Shown here piece after piece: positions 1-10,310 of a stretch of 64,000 nucleotides of DNA. The notes beneath the pieces were generated by a model. It saw nothing but the letters and a program-made list of their open reading frames with translations, made no database searches and was not told where the DNA came from. The stretch is from Temnopleurus reevesii. Lineage: Eukaryota; Echinodermata; Echinoidea; Temnopleuroida; Temnopleuridae. The stretch is taken from contig BQKZ01000077.1 in NCBI GenBank assembly GCA_036244855.1, positions 67,603-131,602 of the forward strand. The letters are read 5' to 3'. The translations under genes and the position numbers were made by a program. Each line of letters begins with the position of its first letter. Position 1 is the stretch's first letter.

Positions 1-1039
1 AGATCATAAAGATTATGTATAATGAGAATTACAAGTGACGTAATCATTTTCTCTTTGCTTCTTCCTCAATCTTTATTTTCTTTTCTATGCCCCCCCTCAC
101 TGTCCCCTCTTCCCACCCACCCGGCTCTCTGTCCTTCTCTTGGTCCTTTTCCCCTCTCCCCCAACCCCGCTCTCTCCTTGCTCTACCCCTCTCTCATCCT
201 CAGATACCTCTATGCCCATCCCCCCCCCCCATCTTCTCTCTACATCCTTTCCACAACTTTTCTTATTTATTTCTCTTTCTCCCCCCGCTCCCTCTGGCCC
301 TCTCTCTCTTCCCCGGTCCCTCTTTGCCCCTTATCTTTCCCCCCCCCCGTCCCCCCTTAAAAAAAATTCTCCCCCCCCCTCCTCCGGCTCTCTCTTTCTC
401 TCTCTCTCTCTCTTTCCGGTTCCCTCCATGACCACTGTCTGTTAAATCTACTCGCCCATTTTCAATACCCTTTCTCATTTTCTCACCCCTTCCGCTCCGG
501 CTCTCTCTCTACCCCGGTTCCTCTATGATCCCTGTCTATTAAATCAATCCACCCATTTCCAATACCCTTTCTCATTTACACCTCTTCCGCCCCCCCCTTT
601 CCTCCGGTCCCTCTATGTCACCTATCTTCTCTATACCCATTTCTCATATCCTTTATCATTCATCAATCTTTCTCCTTGATCATATCCTGCCATTTTCACG
701 ACTACCAGGCGGCTCAAAATGACAGTCAAATGAGAGGTAAGCGTAGTTTAGTTTATTCATTTCTGACAAAGAAAAACATATTTTGGGAAGACAAAAAGGG
801 TCAAAAGAAAATAATTTTTTTTACAACAGACGAGGGATTTTTTTTTTGATAGTCCGTTTTTGCAAATGGTACATGCATTTTAAAGATATGATAAGTTTTT
901 TTTCTAATTCTTCTCGCGTGTGTACACTTATCCTGATGTCTCCCTTGAACGACCTTATTGTAGGATCCAAACTTATTAATAAAAATGAAAAATGGGCAGC
1001 GTATTGTAATGATGCTACCATTGGATCCAGAATTGGCCT
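1..1039. repeat. First copy of a duplicated, pyrimidine-rich contig end
   Basis: Positions 1-1039 and about 1057-2053 begin with the same sequence and share further blocks, for example the segment ending in CAGGCGGCTCAAAATGAC at about 700 and again at about 1450, and the end near GGATCCAAACTTATT. A single N at 1040 separates them. The two differ by many substitutions and indels. Positions 60-660 are almost entirely C and T on the plus strand. No gene is recognised. I read this as two diverged alleles joined end to end; an old tandem duplication is the alternative. Confidence 0.6.
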
Positions 1040-1056
1040 NGTAATGCGATTTTATG

Positions 1057-1230
1057 AGATCATAAAGATTATGTATAATGAGAATTACAAGTGACGTAAT
1101 CATTTTCTCTTTGCTTCTTCCTCAATCTTTATTTTTCTTCTATATGCCCCCATCACCCCACAACTCCCACCTGGTCTCTGTCTTTCTCCTGCCCCTCCCC
1201 CCCCAACAACATCTATTTTTTTCACTTACC

Positions 1231-1264
<34 letters not shown>

Positions 1265-2053
1265 ATCGGTCTCTCTTCCCCTGTCTCTCTTTGTCCCTTA
1301 TTTTCTACCCACCCCTTTACACCGTTTCTCATGTTCTCACCCCCTCTTCGGCCCTCTCTCTTCCCGGTCCCTCTCTGTCACCTATCATCTCTACCCATTT
1401 CCCATATCCTTTATCATTTATCAATCTTTCTCCTCGATCATATCCTGCCATTTTCACGACTACCAGGCGGCTCAAAATGACAATCAAATGAGAGGTAAGT
1501 TTAGTTTAGTTTATTAATTTCTGACAAAGTAATAAAATGTCTCGAGAAGACAACAAAATACGTTGTAGCAACCCGAAAATGTTTGCATCCTGGAAGAAAA
1601 ATATAACAAAATTTACAAATATAAAAGCAAAATAGACGAATACATGAATGAGAATGCTTAAGACTACACGCTACAACAAATAATCATAACAATATTGCAC
1701 ATGTTTATGGCGGTAGATCAAATCAACCGATTATGTAAGGTGTTTTTGGAGGGATATTTTAAATGAGGAAAGTGTATTTTGGTTGACAACAGATGAGGGG
1801 AGTTGATGCTATTCATTCGTGGTTTGGAGATAAAAAGGGTTTTAGAATAATCCGTTTTTGCAAATGGTGCATTCATTTAAAATATATTATCAGTTCTTCC
1901 AATAGTATTTTTCTCGCGTGTGTGCACCTATCCTAATGTCCTATATCTATCATCCCGTGAACGACTTTACATGTAGTAGGATCCAAACTTATTCATAACA
2001 AATGAAAAAAGGCGGCGTATTGTAATGATGCTACCGTTGGATCCATAATTTGC
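1057..2053. repeat. Second, diverged copy of 1-1039
   Basis: This restarts at AGATCATAAAGATTATG, the first bases of the window, just after the N at 1040. It holds a CT dinucleotide run at about 1231-1261. About 300 extra bases (roughly 1540-1840) are missing from or strongly changed in the first copy. No coding potential was recognised. Confidence 0.6.
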
Positions 2054-2067
2054 CAATGAAGGTTGGT

Positions 2068-2111
<44 letters not shown>
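2068..2111 (+). repeat. Uninterrupted run of 44 G
   Basis: Forty-four consecutive G on the plus strand, flanked by TTGGT and ACAAACAC. It may form G-quadruplex structures, and the true length is uncertain because assemblers and sequencers handle such runs poorly. Confidence 0.9.
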
Positions 2112-2113
<2 letters not shown>

Positions 2114-2465
2114 AAACACTTGCCCTTCACACCACTCGGCTGAGCTGAAAAGCAAAAGAAGGAGAAACAAAACAAACACTTTCGTTGGCTCTTACCCTGA
2201 AGCCGATTAAATTGGAATAGTGGTTAAGGGACCGCCATTAAGGGACGAGGCCGCTCCCGGATCCGCCCAAAGGAATCATCTCTCTTCCGGTATTTGGAAC
2301 TGTTACAATATTCAAACAGTACAGATGAAGCTGAAGTGGGTCCAAACTTTTAGACCGGTTTCAAAGATCAAGACAGAAACCCTGAAATTTATAGTAAATC
2401 GTACGATAAATATAGGAAAGTTATGAATATTATATACAATGGTATAACTGAACAGTGCTTCTTAT

Positions 2466-2733
2466 GCAAGTTAGCAAAGTTTGGTCACGTGATACGACGT
2501 ATGTCATGCACTTCTCTGCAAGCAAGTTATCATATTGTATTGTTTTAAAACCCCTCTTTTCAGACCTTTAACGCAGAGAATATTTCCTTTCCTTTTTTTT
2601 CATCGAGCAAGATTGAACCTTTTCAATATCTATATGCATTTTGGGATTAAAACGGATTCTTAAAAACAATAAGATACCAAGCAAAATGTGCATGACATAC
2701 GTTATAACACGTGACCAAACTTTGCCAATTTGC
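2466..2733. mobile_element. Foldback (inverted-repeat) element, about 268 bp
   Basis: The ends are imperfect inverted repeats of about 40 bases: the left arm contains GCAAAGTTTGGTCACGTG and GTATGTCATGCA, and the right arm contains their reverse complements (TGCATGACATAC and CACGTGACCAAACTTTGC). There is no open frame inside. It fits a non-autonomous MITE-type element. The family was not identified. Confidence 0.55.
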
Positions 2734-2807
2734 CTGAAAATCACTCGTCAGTGATACAATTGAAATTATCCAATACCCGATTCACTTCAACCCCCCCCTT
2801 TTTTTTT

Positions 2808-2808
2808 A

Positions 2809-2840
<32 letters not shown>

Positions 2841-2844
2841 AATA
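2808..2844. repeat. TA and TAA microsatellite
   Basis: A (TA)n run passes into a (TAA)n run, followed by AATACTTTATGCTTAATATAGCGC. A similar simple run plus GCGC-containing tail occurs near 41121-41190, so this may be the 3' tail of a short dispersed repeat. Confidence 0.6.
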
Positions 2845-3113
2845 CTTTATGCTTAATATAGCGCATAATACAAGGGTCGCTATATGCGCTTAACAAAGTA
2901 GAATACAATACAAAATACCATATTATGTTGATCCGATTTTGGTGCTTTAAATTAAAACAAGAATTTTCTGTCCCAGCCGTCAAAAATTGCGAGAGTCAAT
3001 TAAATGAACAGAACATTAAAATTTCAACAGCATCAGTTTTTAGAAATGGCATACATTTTTAGAGAGATAAAATGGTGATTATATAAATGTATGTAAAATA
3101 ATTTCATATCCAG

Positions 3114-3257
3114 AAATTCAGGAGGCATTCGGTCTTTACGACAGAGATAAAGATGGCTTCATATCGACAGACGAACTTGGAGAGGTCATAAGGTCATTAG
3201 GGGCCTGCCCAACAGAAGCGGAAGTGGAAGAGTCCATTAGCATGGAGGACCCTCATG
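3114..3257 (+). CDS. Calmodulin-like exon with EF-hand 1
   Basis: Acceptor CATATCCAG before 3114 and donor GTAAGC after 3257. It encodes the first EF-hand (loop [12 protein letters not shown], canonical) and the start of the second. It begins in phase 1, as the matching vertebrate calmodulin exon does. Confidence 0.88.
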
Positions 3258-5380
3258 GTAAGCTTTTGGGTCCGATATTGTTTTTTAATCAACGTAAATG
3301 ATAAGCTAAATTGAATGAATAGTGAAACATGTACAATTGTGAATGTTCAGCTGTGTTGGTCGAAAATATTAAAAATTAAACTTGTGTTCACAACACGAGC
3401 ATCATCATATCTTTTTTTATTTCTCTTAATAAGCCTAATTCTTTTACCTTTTTATCCTTTTTGAAAATGCCGAATAAATAATAAAAATGGTAATAAAAAG
3501 TTAGACAAACTACCTCGAAATTTTCAGCTCCATCTTTCAGCCTGCAAAACAACAACAAAAATGATTCATGATGGGCGCTTTCGGGTCCTCCACTTTTGCT
3601 TGTAACCTGCCTGTAAAATTTGGACTGGGTCCCGGGTTGTAAAATCGAAGGTGCGCGCATTAAATTGTTAGTTGGGAATAACGTTTCTAAAATTCAAATT
3701 TCAATAACTTTGTTCGTTTTTATTACAGGGACACGCAAGATAGACTTCAATACATTTTGTAGGATCATGGCACAACATATGAAACAATCATCGCTGGATC
3801 CTGAGGAGTTTCGAGATGCATTCAGGTTATTTGATAAGGATGATTCTGGAACAATAAGGTACCAGTGACACAATTTTCGGTAACAGTTACATAGAAAACG
3901 TAGACGACGGTGATAATGATGGTGATGATGATGATGATGATGATGTTGATGATGGTGATGATGGTGGTGGTCTCTTGTATAGCGCTGCGCTCAATTACCC
4001 AAAGTAATGTCTTAGAAATTCACTAATCAGTTGCTATGATTCATCTTTCAGTACAAGAACTACCAGTGGTATGATTATTCCTGTAATTAAAAACTTTTAG
4101 AAGGAGAAGGGGCGCAATGTGGAACCGTTTTATTCTGTATTTGGAGTCCTCACATCAGCTCACATTTGGAGCCCCTATGGCAATTTTGGCGCCCCTTTTA
4201 CCTCAAATTGGCGCCCCATAGCCTCGCCCCACGATGTGCGCATGTTTAAGGTGCTATTGTGCATCAGCCAATGCTGGGTTAAAGAAACTTTTGATGAGGG
4301 ATAAGGTTGGAAGGAGCTATCTATAAGTGTTTGAAGCCCGTTGCGGACAACATATGTTAGCTATGTCTCGGTTTTGCTTACTTGTAAAATCATGAGAATC
4401 CAATAAAATACTTGTTTGTAATCATTGTATTCTCATTGTTATTTCTATACATGTATGCATTTTGTTTGTCTGTTCTGTATGTTCTGTATTTTATTCTACC
4501 TACCCTAAAATGCGCTTTGAATCTTACAAAAAGGCGCTTTATGAACGCAAATTATCATTCTTATTACCACCAAAGCATTACTAAATTATGCAGTGGGACA
4601 TCCATTATAACACACGATACATAGATGAAAATGGAAAAAACATTGCCTTAGACCTATTGGTATGCTACAACAATAGCAATTTCATCATAATTTGTTTTCC
4701 CGCTTTCTTTCATTTGACCAATCAGCGCAGCAGAGTTACGTCACGTGATGACAAGTCTTGGTGAGCAGTTAACGAATACCGAGGTTGAAAACATGATTCA
4801 AGAGGCTGATGTAGACGGTGATGGGCAAATTAAATATGAAGGTAAGGCTTCGAATTTGGCATCAGCTCCATTCACACGGCGTTCCCTTTAATTAACATTT
4901 TTGAAAACCCATGTGGATCTGGCAAGCAAATCCATAGTAATATTGTACAATTTCACCAGTTTTCCGCCATTTTAATCTAAAAGTTGATGCCCCGAGCTCC
5001 CCATGAAGCGAGAATGCATTTTGCATTTGCCACAAATCCATATGATTCGCGTATTACGTGTAACTTTCGCTTTATCTGGGGGGGGNTATAGTTGTCTTGA
5101 TTGAACATGTTTTCCTTGATTTAACTTCATACTAGGCTCAAAGTAAAATCAATTATTTGCCCCTTGGCAAAAAAATTCTGTCTGGCCGACCTTATTAAAA
5201 ATGGGATTCAAATCACACATAAAGTTTAAAAAGAAAGGTTGTTTCTTTTTGGCGTGCTGGGGGAGGGGATGGATTAAGCTAAAATGATGTCAATTTTAAT
5301 ATCTCGTGAAATTTGGACTTCATTCTTTTCTTCTTATCTTTGCAGAATTCGTTCAGATGATATGTCAGGGTGCACAATGA
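3114..5380 (+). CDS. Calmodulin-like EF-hand protein, 3' four exons (5' end missing)
   Basis: Joined exons 3114-3257, 3729-3858, 4726-4841 and 5346-5380 give about 140 residues ending in [10 protein letters not shown] and a TGA stop. Splice sites are consensus and phases agree (1, 2, 1). The first exon has calmodulin-type length (144 bp). The order of motifs is that of calmodulin: [12 protein letters not shown], a central linker, [11 protein letters not shown], then [15 protein letters not shown] and ADVDGDG. EF loops 1, 3 and 4 keep acidic residues at positions 1, 3 (and 5, except Ser in loop 3) and Glu at 12. Loop 2 ([12 protein letters not shown]) has lost the acidic residues at 3 and 12, so I infer it binds no calcium. 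Many residues differ from true calmodulin, which is almost invariant in animals, so this is a paralogue. The start codon and first exon are not recognised upstream. Likely a cytosolic calcium sensor; its target is unknown. Confidence 0.88.
3729..3858 (+). CDS. Calmodulin-like exon: end of EF-hand 2, linker, EF-hand 3 loop
   Basis: Acceptor TTATTACAG, donor GTACCA. It reads [20 protein letters not shown], then the central helix, then a canonical third loop DKDDSGTI. The open frame continues 5' into the intron, but homology starts only at the acceptor. Confidence 0.88.
3897..3980. repeat. GAT/GGT trinucleotide microsatellite in intron
   Basis: A run of GATGATGGT-type triplets in the intron between the second and third calmodulin-like exons. 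The intron's 3' half, about 4320-4560, ends in a SINE-like tail with GGCGCTTTATGAACGC followed by ATT triplets. Confidence 0.7.
4726..4841 (+). CDS. Calmodulin-like exon with EF-hand 4
   Basis: Acceptor ACCAATCAG before 4726 and donor GTAAGG after 4841. It encodes [16 protein letters not shown] and the canonical fourth loop [12 protein letters not shown], completed across the next splice. A second AG five bases downstream would break the frame with the preceding exon. Confidence 0.88.
5346..5380 (+). CDS. Calmodulin-like terminal exon with stop
   Basis: Acceptor TCTTTGCAG; reads [11 protein letters not shown] then TGA at 5378-5380. Calmodulins end in a similar short terminal exon. The single N at 5086 lies in the preceding intron after a G run. 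Confidence 0.85.
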
Positions 5381-5433
5381 TTGAAGGATGACTATCCTTA
5401 AGCAGAGACATTTGCAAAGCGAATCGTCACTAT

Positions 5434-6200
5434 AAAGCCGACCACACGCGCCACGACTCAACCACCCTACGACTGACTTGCGATTCGATGATGTCACTGA
5501 ATCATTTGCCAGTCGTAAGCATTGCCACTGCACACCTTGCGATCTGATCCCACGATTGCGCTCAAATTGTTATTTTTGCTGGTATCTTTCTAGCTGGGCA
5601 GTGAAATTTACATTGGTAAATGTGAAATTTACATTGTGAGGACGTGAAATTTACAACGGGACGCTTGACACACGTGTATTTTTTCATCTTCATAGTGACG
5701 TCACAATCAATATGCTTGTGTGATTGGATGTGAGCTTCCAATGCAGTTGTAAGGATTCAACTTGCCAAATTCCCGCGACTTACCTTCTGATTTACATCCA
5801 ACTGTTTGCGACTTACATCCTCACAAGATTCATGACGTCACAATTTAACTCACTCGGTCGCAAGCTGGTCGTAAGTTGGTCGTAAGTTGGTCGTAAGTTG
5901 GTTGAGTCATGGCGAGTGCAGTGGGCTTAAAGCTAATATCCCCCGCACACTTTACGACCCGTTTATGATCCGATTTTTTAAAGAAAGAGTAATAGTTTCT
6001 CTCAGAAGCATTGTAATAGTTTCTCTCAGAAGCATTCAAACACAAAGATAATCTTTGATTGTGATTCTGAATACTAAGATTAATAAAAAAATTGAGATAA
6101 CAAGAATTAGTTATGCGTTCTTTGTCAAAACACCCATATTGATTACTACACTGATCTATTTGCCAAATCGAGTCGTGACGTGTGTGGTGGACTTAAGACT
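5434..6200. repeat. Foldback repeats with GTCGTAAGTTG tandem motif
   Basis: The left end (AAGCCGACCACACGCGCCAC at 5434) is an imperfect inverted repeat of the segment ending in GTGGGCTT at 5928, and similar sequence ends again near 6190 (GTGTGTGGTGGACTT). Four tandem copies of GGTCGTAAGTT-type sequence lie at about 5865-5905, and GTGAAATTTACA recurs three times near 5600-5660. It looks like one or two overlapping MITE-type insertions. No gene was found. Confidence 0.5.
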
Positions 6201-6272
6201 TCTATAAACACTTCCTTCTATCTGTTTTTGTTTTGTAAACATGTTTATCAGTTAGACTGTCAAATATTGCCT

Positions 6273-6427
6273 ATACACACAAAAAACAAGAACTCATGGA
6301 TCTGAGTAAAGTCGCAAAAAGTGACACTATAATGACACACCGGTGAGTATATCAATGAAAATACTCCACTGTGTGTCATTATAGTGTCACATTACTCAAA
6401 TATGTGAGTTCTTGTTTTTTGTGTGTA
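6273..6427. mobile_element. Palindromic MITE, 155 bp
   Basis: The ends are inverted repeats (TACACACAAAAAACAAGAAC at left, complementary at right), and a second nested pair, GACACTATAATGACACAC against GTGTGTCATTATAGTGTC, makes nearly the whole element fold back. It is too short to code. TA flanks both ends, compatible with a TA target duplication, but this is weak. Confidence 0.7.
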
Positions 6428-7979
6428 CATGTATTTGGAAATTCCACATGAGAAAAATCAGGAAACATCTTCTTAAAAGTGCCTCTAATATTTCTCGGAG
6501 ACAGTAAGCTGCGGATACCTTGCCTAGAATTTGTTGAGTAAGTACCATAGTTTGAAAAGCTCTCTTCTGAAATATGCTACATTTATAAATGTTTTCAATT
6601 GTTGGACTGTTTAATGACCCAAAACGGGCAAGTTCTCTGATGTAATTCCGTTACCGATATTCTTGATACCTTGGAGCCTTCCAAGTAGACAATGTAAATG
6701 TTTCTATCTTTCCATATAACAATTCATTCTCCATTCTAAGAGGTTTGCCGGCTTCCAAGCCAAAACAGAAAAATGTAGCAACTAAAATTCCGTAATTCCG
6801 TTATCGCCCGTGTTGAATTGCGTACTTTATCAAAAGGAACACGTCGTAAAACACATTGATCCTGTAAAAAAATATAAAACTAGTATCTCATTCAAATGTT
6901 TCATCTTCTGCATTTGTGCAATGTATAATTCTACTTTTGATATAATTGCTGCAACAAATAACCTAGCTTTATATGCAAGTAATTTCAAGTTAACAGATTC
7001 AAGATTCAAGGCTGTTTATTGATTAAAAAAATCGTTGAGTACAGTACAAAATAATTCAATTGGTAATCAAACTCGAGCACAAATGTTTGTTTAGATAAAA
7101 AGTACGGATAGGTAACTGAAGAAAAGTGAAACAGGAACCAATAAGAAGAAGAGATTAAATGTATTGTAACGTAACAGATATTATAACTTTAAAAGTACTG
7201 TCGTTTCATCACTCGTTTTACGAACCGGTCTAGACCTCGATTGACTATAAAGACAATTTTGCCTCCGAGAAAATCGCCTGTAGTTGTAATTTTTACAAGC
7301 TGGTAATCCACTAGCGATTTTCTCGAAAGTGGTTTTATATTCAATTTAGGTTTAGCCCGGTTTGTAAAACCAATGAGGATTTTTTTATACATGTACCCAT
7401 GTGTAGAATTTATTTATTTCTGTTAAAACTGAAGAATTATTAAAATAATTGAAACGTGCTTGCCTGGATTATTTTCTTTATTTCATCTTTAATAAATTAT
7501 AATCTTAATGAATGCGACACAATACAGCCCACATTTATATTCAAACGGTTGATAATAGTTAATAGATATTTTAAAGTGCTCAAATGTAATGTTTTCCAAC
7601 GTATTTTCGAGAAACAATGGCAAATTTATTAATGAGGAAATGGAACAAAACTCCATAGTGATTATGAACGGGTGTTTTTCATATCTCATGAAGGTAGCAT
7701 TTCTTGTCAACATGTTCAGTTTTTTAACACTAATGAAAGCAGTGGCATAAATTGAGACACACTCTTTTAAGGCCATTGACGACTGAATTTTGTAATTCCC
7801 GTTGTCTATGTGCAGAGATAACCCCGTTTCAGTAGTCAACGGTTTAGTATTGTATAGAAAATTAGCACCTTAAATTAATTTCGTTGATATATTATGGTTC
7901 AGTTAGATATAGTGCTATGTAAAGGTGCATCATTGTGTATGAAACGCTTTTAAAGTATTATCTGATAAAGCTTTCTTAC
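6428..7979. other. No gene recognised
   Basis: AT-rich sequence without a convincing exon, RNA gene or clear repeat. The longer open frames here (for example a 116-codon minus-strand frame at 7489-7839) match nothing I know and have AT-driven composition. Confidence 0.5.
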
Positions 7980-8480
7980 ATTACGAAGGATTGGGCTGGC
8001 TTCTGAGTTAAAGAGGTAGATTGTTCAAAAGAATTGCAGTGAAGGCCGATGTTTTTTACCCGTATTGCTTGGTGCGTGCATATGGGGCTTGAAGGAGGAG
8101 GAGACTTTACGAACGGAGAGTGCGAGGAGGATTGTGCCACTAACGCGATATAATCTATTTTCGAAAAATTAAGTCGGACACCAATTCGATGCTCCTTGTA
8201 ATGCTATTCAAATTGTTGTGTCCGCACAGTTCAATACATGGCGTACGGCTCTATTGTCCATGACCGACTTTATTTTACGGAGATGTTTTATATCGTGCTG
8301 ACTGGGGAAGTTCGAAGACATAAACAGGTGCAGGTCCGTGGAGTGCTTTTTCTTTTAATGAGGAGAGTCTTGAACGTGCTTGTCTATGGGAAACCAGGTT
8401 AGAGTGTGTAAAATGGCTCATGACGCTGTTAAAGGATTAGTGCGTGTAGTTCAATAGGCTGTGTATGCTGTGCTGTATGA
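7980..8480 (-). pseudogene. Decayed non-LTR retrotransposon 3' end, split by a MITE
   Basis: On the minus strand, from about 8480 to 8302, a broken frame contains KEKALHGPAPVYVFEL, resembling the region after the reverse transcriptase in CR1/L2-type LINEs (typically a KALHGLAP-like motif followed by a leucine-rich stretch). Below the MITE at 8144-8300 the reading resumes, out of frame in places, with a part resembling the terminal RSF-AAP-LWN region. Stops and frame changes are present. The match is from memory of the family pattern and is only moderate. Confidence 0.38.
8144..8300 (-). mobile_element. MITE family A, copy 1
   Basis: About 157 bp with ends TATAATCTATTTTCG and TTTTATATCGTG, near-complementary. 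Interior blocks (GTCCGCACAGTTCAATACA, ATTCGATGCTCCTTGTAATG) recur on one strand or the other at 23347, about 24040, 56175 and 59988. No coding capacity. Confidence 0.7.
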
Positions 8481-8654
8481 TATCTGTATACTTTCAACAA
8501 AAGCAGAATTTCAAGTTTGTGAAATGGCCGGGCGTGAGAGCTTCTTTGAGGGAGCGGAGACCAACTCTAAGATTGTAGCCCAGTATATGGTTAATTCGTA
8601 GTTTGTAGGGGATGTAGGACCATGTACGCACCGTGGGGGGNTTTTTTGCATGTT

Positions 8655-8735
8655 TATCCAGCTCAGCTCCCCGGGACGTCATATTTGAGCACAGCCCCCG
8701 GGTATAAAAATTCTGGGTGCACGCATGAGGGCAAT
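8655..8735. repeat. Dispersed repeat shared with 61465-61555
   Basis: The reverse complement of this stretch matches 61465-61555 (GCGCACCCAGGATTTTCATA and CCCGGGGGGCTGAGCAC). Both copies are next to a G- or C-run, and an N follows the G run at 8641. The family was not identified. Confidence 0.5.
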
Positions 8736-9659
8736 GGTGAGGGGCTGGTGTCATTTCGGATACTCGCATGAGGGAGCATGCACCTTCTGGAGCCGCGTAT
8801 GCACAGAATCCTTGAAGTTTGTGAAGATATGGCGTTAATGAGTCTGTTCTACTGTTTGGATTTGCGCCATCTATAGCCAACTTTAGGACATATTTTCTGA
8901 GAACAGGTATTGTCATTCGCATTTATCTCCATATTTTTTTCCCCGAAATATCATTCTAAGGTAACAATGTTGCTTTCCAATTGAAAATTTTAATCTGTAT
9001 AAAAACGGATCCTAAAGGTTATCTATAATCGCAATATGAAATCAATTACGGGATGAATTAATGAAAATATATTTGTTTATGCCAATTAAGTCTTTAACGC
9101 TTTCTAATGATACAACGAAACAAGATGTGCAATCTCATATCCTTTACCAAAGTACTATCTAAGAGTCGATTTACGTAATACTGCCAATTGGATATTGCAT
9201 CGCGACCATGCAGACATTTTTCGAAAATCTTTATAACTGTGGAATTTGTTCATGTTTTGGGGGTAAAGCAAATTATATATTGCATCTGGGTAGGCAAATT
9301 TGTTTTAAGAGGGGCGAAAATTCTTTCCAGCAACATCAAACCATTCATGATCTCCAAAGCATACATAAAAGGATAATCATATCCACTACGAGTAACGGTC
9401 TCCATGGAAACCCCTGTTTGACATTAATAATGTCTATATTTACCTAAGTAAATTGATTAATTCATGTACATGTAATAGCATGATGCTAATGCACTTTCCA
9501 ATCATGATGTACTAGTTATCTCCGTTAAGTTCAATTACCGTAATCAGAAATATACATGACAAGTTTATAATAGAGACAGCGAACATTATATAAACACAGC
9601 TCCGACCAGCGAAGGCTGTATGTTATTTTAGGTCCATTCGCAGTTATGAGAAAACCTTT

Positions 9660-9989
9660 AAATAGGGTAACAAGAACAAGAACAACAACAACGGCAACAT
9701 CAGTAACAACAACAGCAGCAACAATAACAATGATGTGTTATTGTAAACGAAAGTGGAAAAATAAATTCAAATCAAATCAAATCAAATCAAACAAATACTA
9801 CTACTACTTCTACTAATACTCTTGTATTCTTACTAATCTTATTAGAATTTCGTATCAATACTTCATAATTTGAACAACAGTTGTATGATGATGATAATAC
9901 TGACCACCACCACCACAATGAATAAATAAATATAAAAGCAACAAGAACAATAACAAGAACAACAAGAACAACAACAATTACTACTACTG

Positions 9990-10031
<42 letters not shown>

Positions 10032-10062
10032 TTACTACTATTACTACATGTACTACTAGTAA

Positions 10063-10103
<41 letters not shown>

Positions 10104-10310
10104 TTACTACTACTGTACTCTGATATTCTTATGAAATCTTATTAGAAATGTGATAATTACTATTTCTTCATAATGATAATAATTATGATAACGAAATCCA
10201 CAACTATAATACCAATAACAATAGTATATAGTATTAATAAGAGTAATGATAATAATGATTATTATAATAATAACAATAATAATGATCATAATAAAAATCA
10301 ATCAATTAAT
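9660..10310. repeat. Cluster of trinucleotide microsatellites
   Basis: Runs of ACA/CAA triplets (9670-9730, 9930-9980), (AAATC)n at 9760-9790, a long (ACT)n tract at about 9975-10110, and ATA/ATG triplets at 10170-10300. The AATCAAATCAAATC tail is typical of the 3' end of a non-LTR element. No gene. Confidence 0.75.

Noticed and set aside
22..478. Overlapping Pro/Ser/Leu-rich open frames at the window start and again at 1078-1491
   Set aside because: They come from C/T-only sequence, which has few stops; there is no codon signal or domain.
7489..7839. 116-codon minus-strand frame
   Set aside because: AT-biased codons, no domain, no splice context or upstream GC change.
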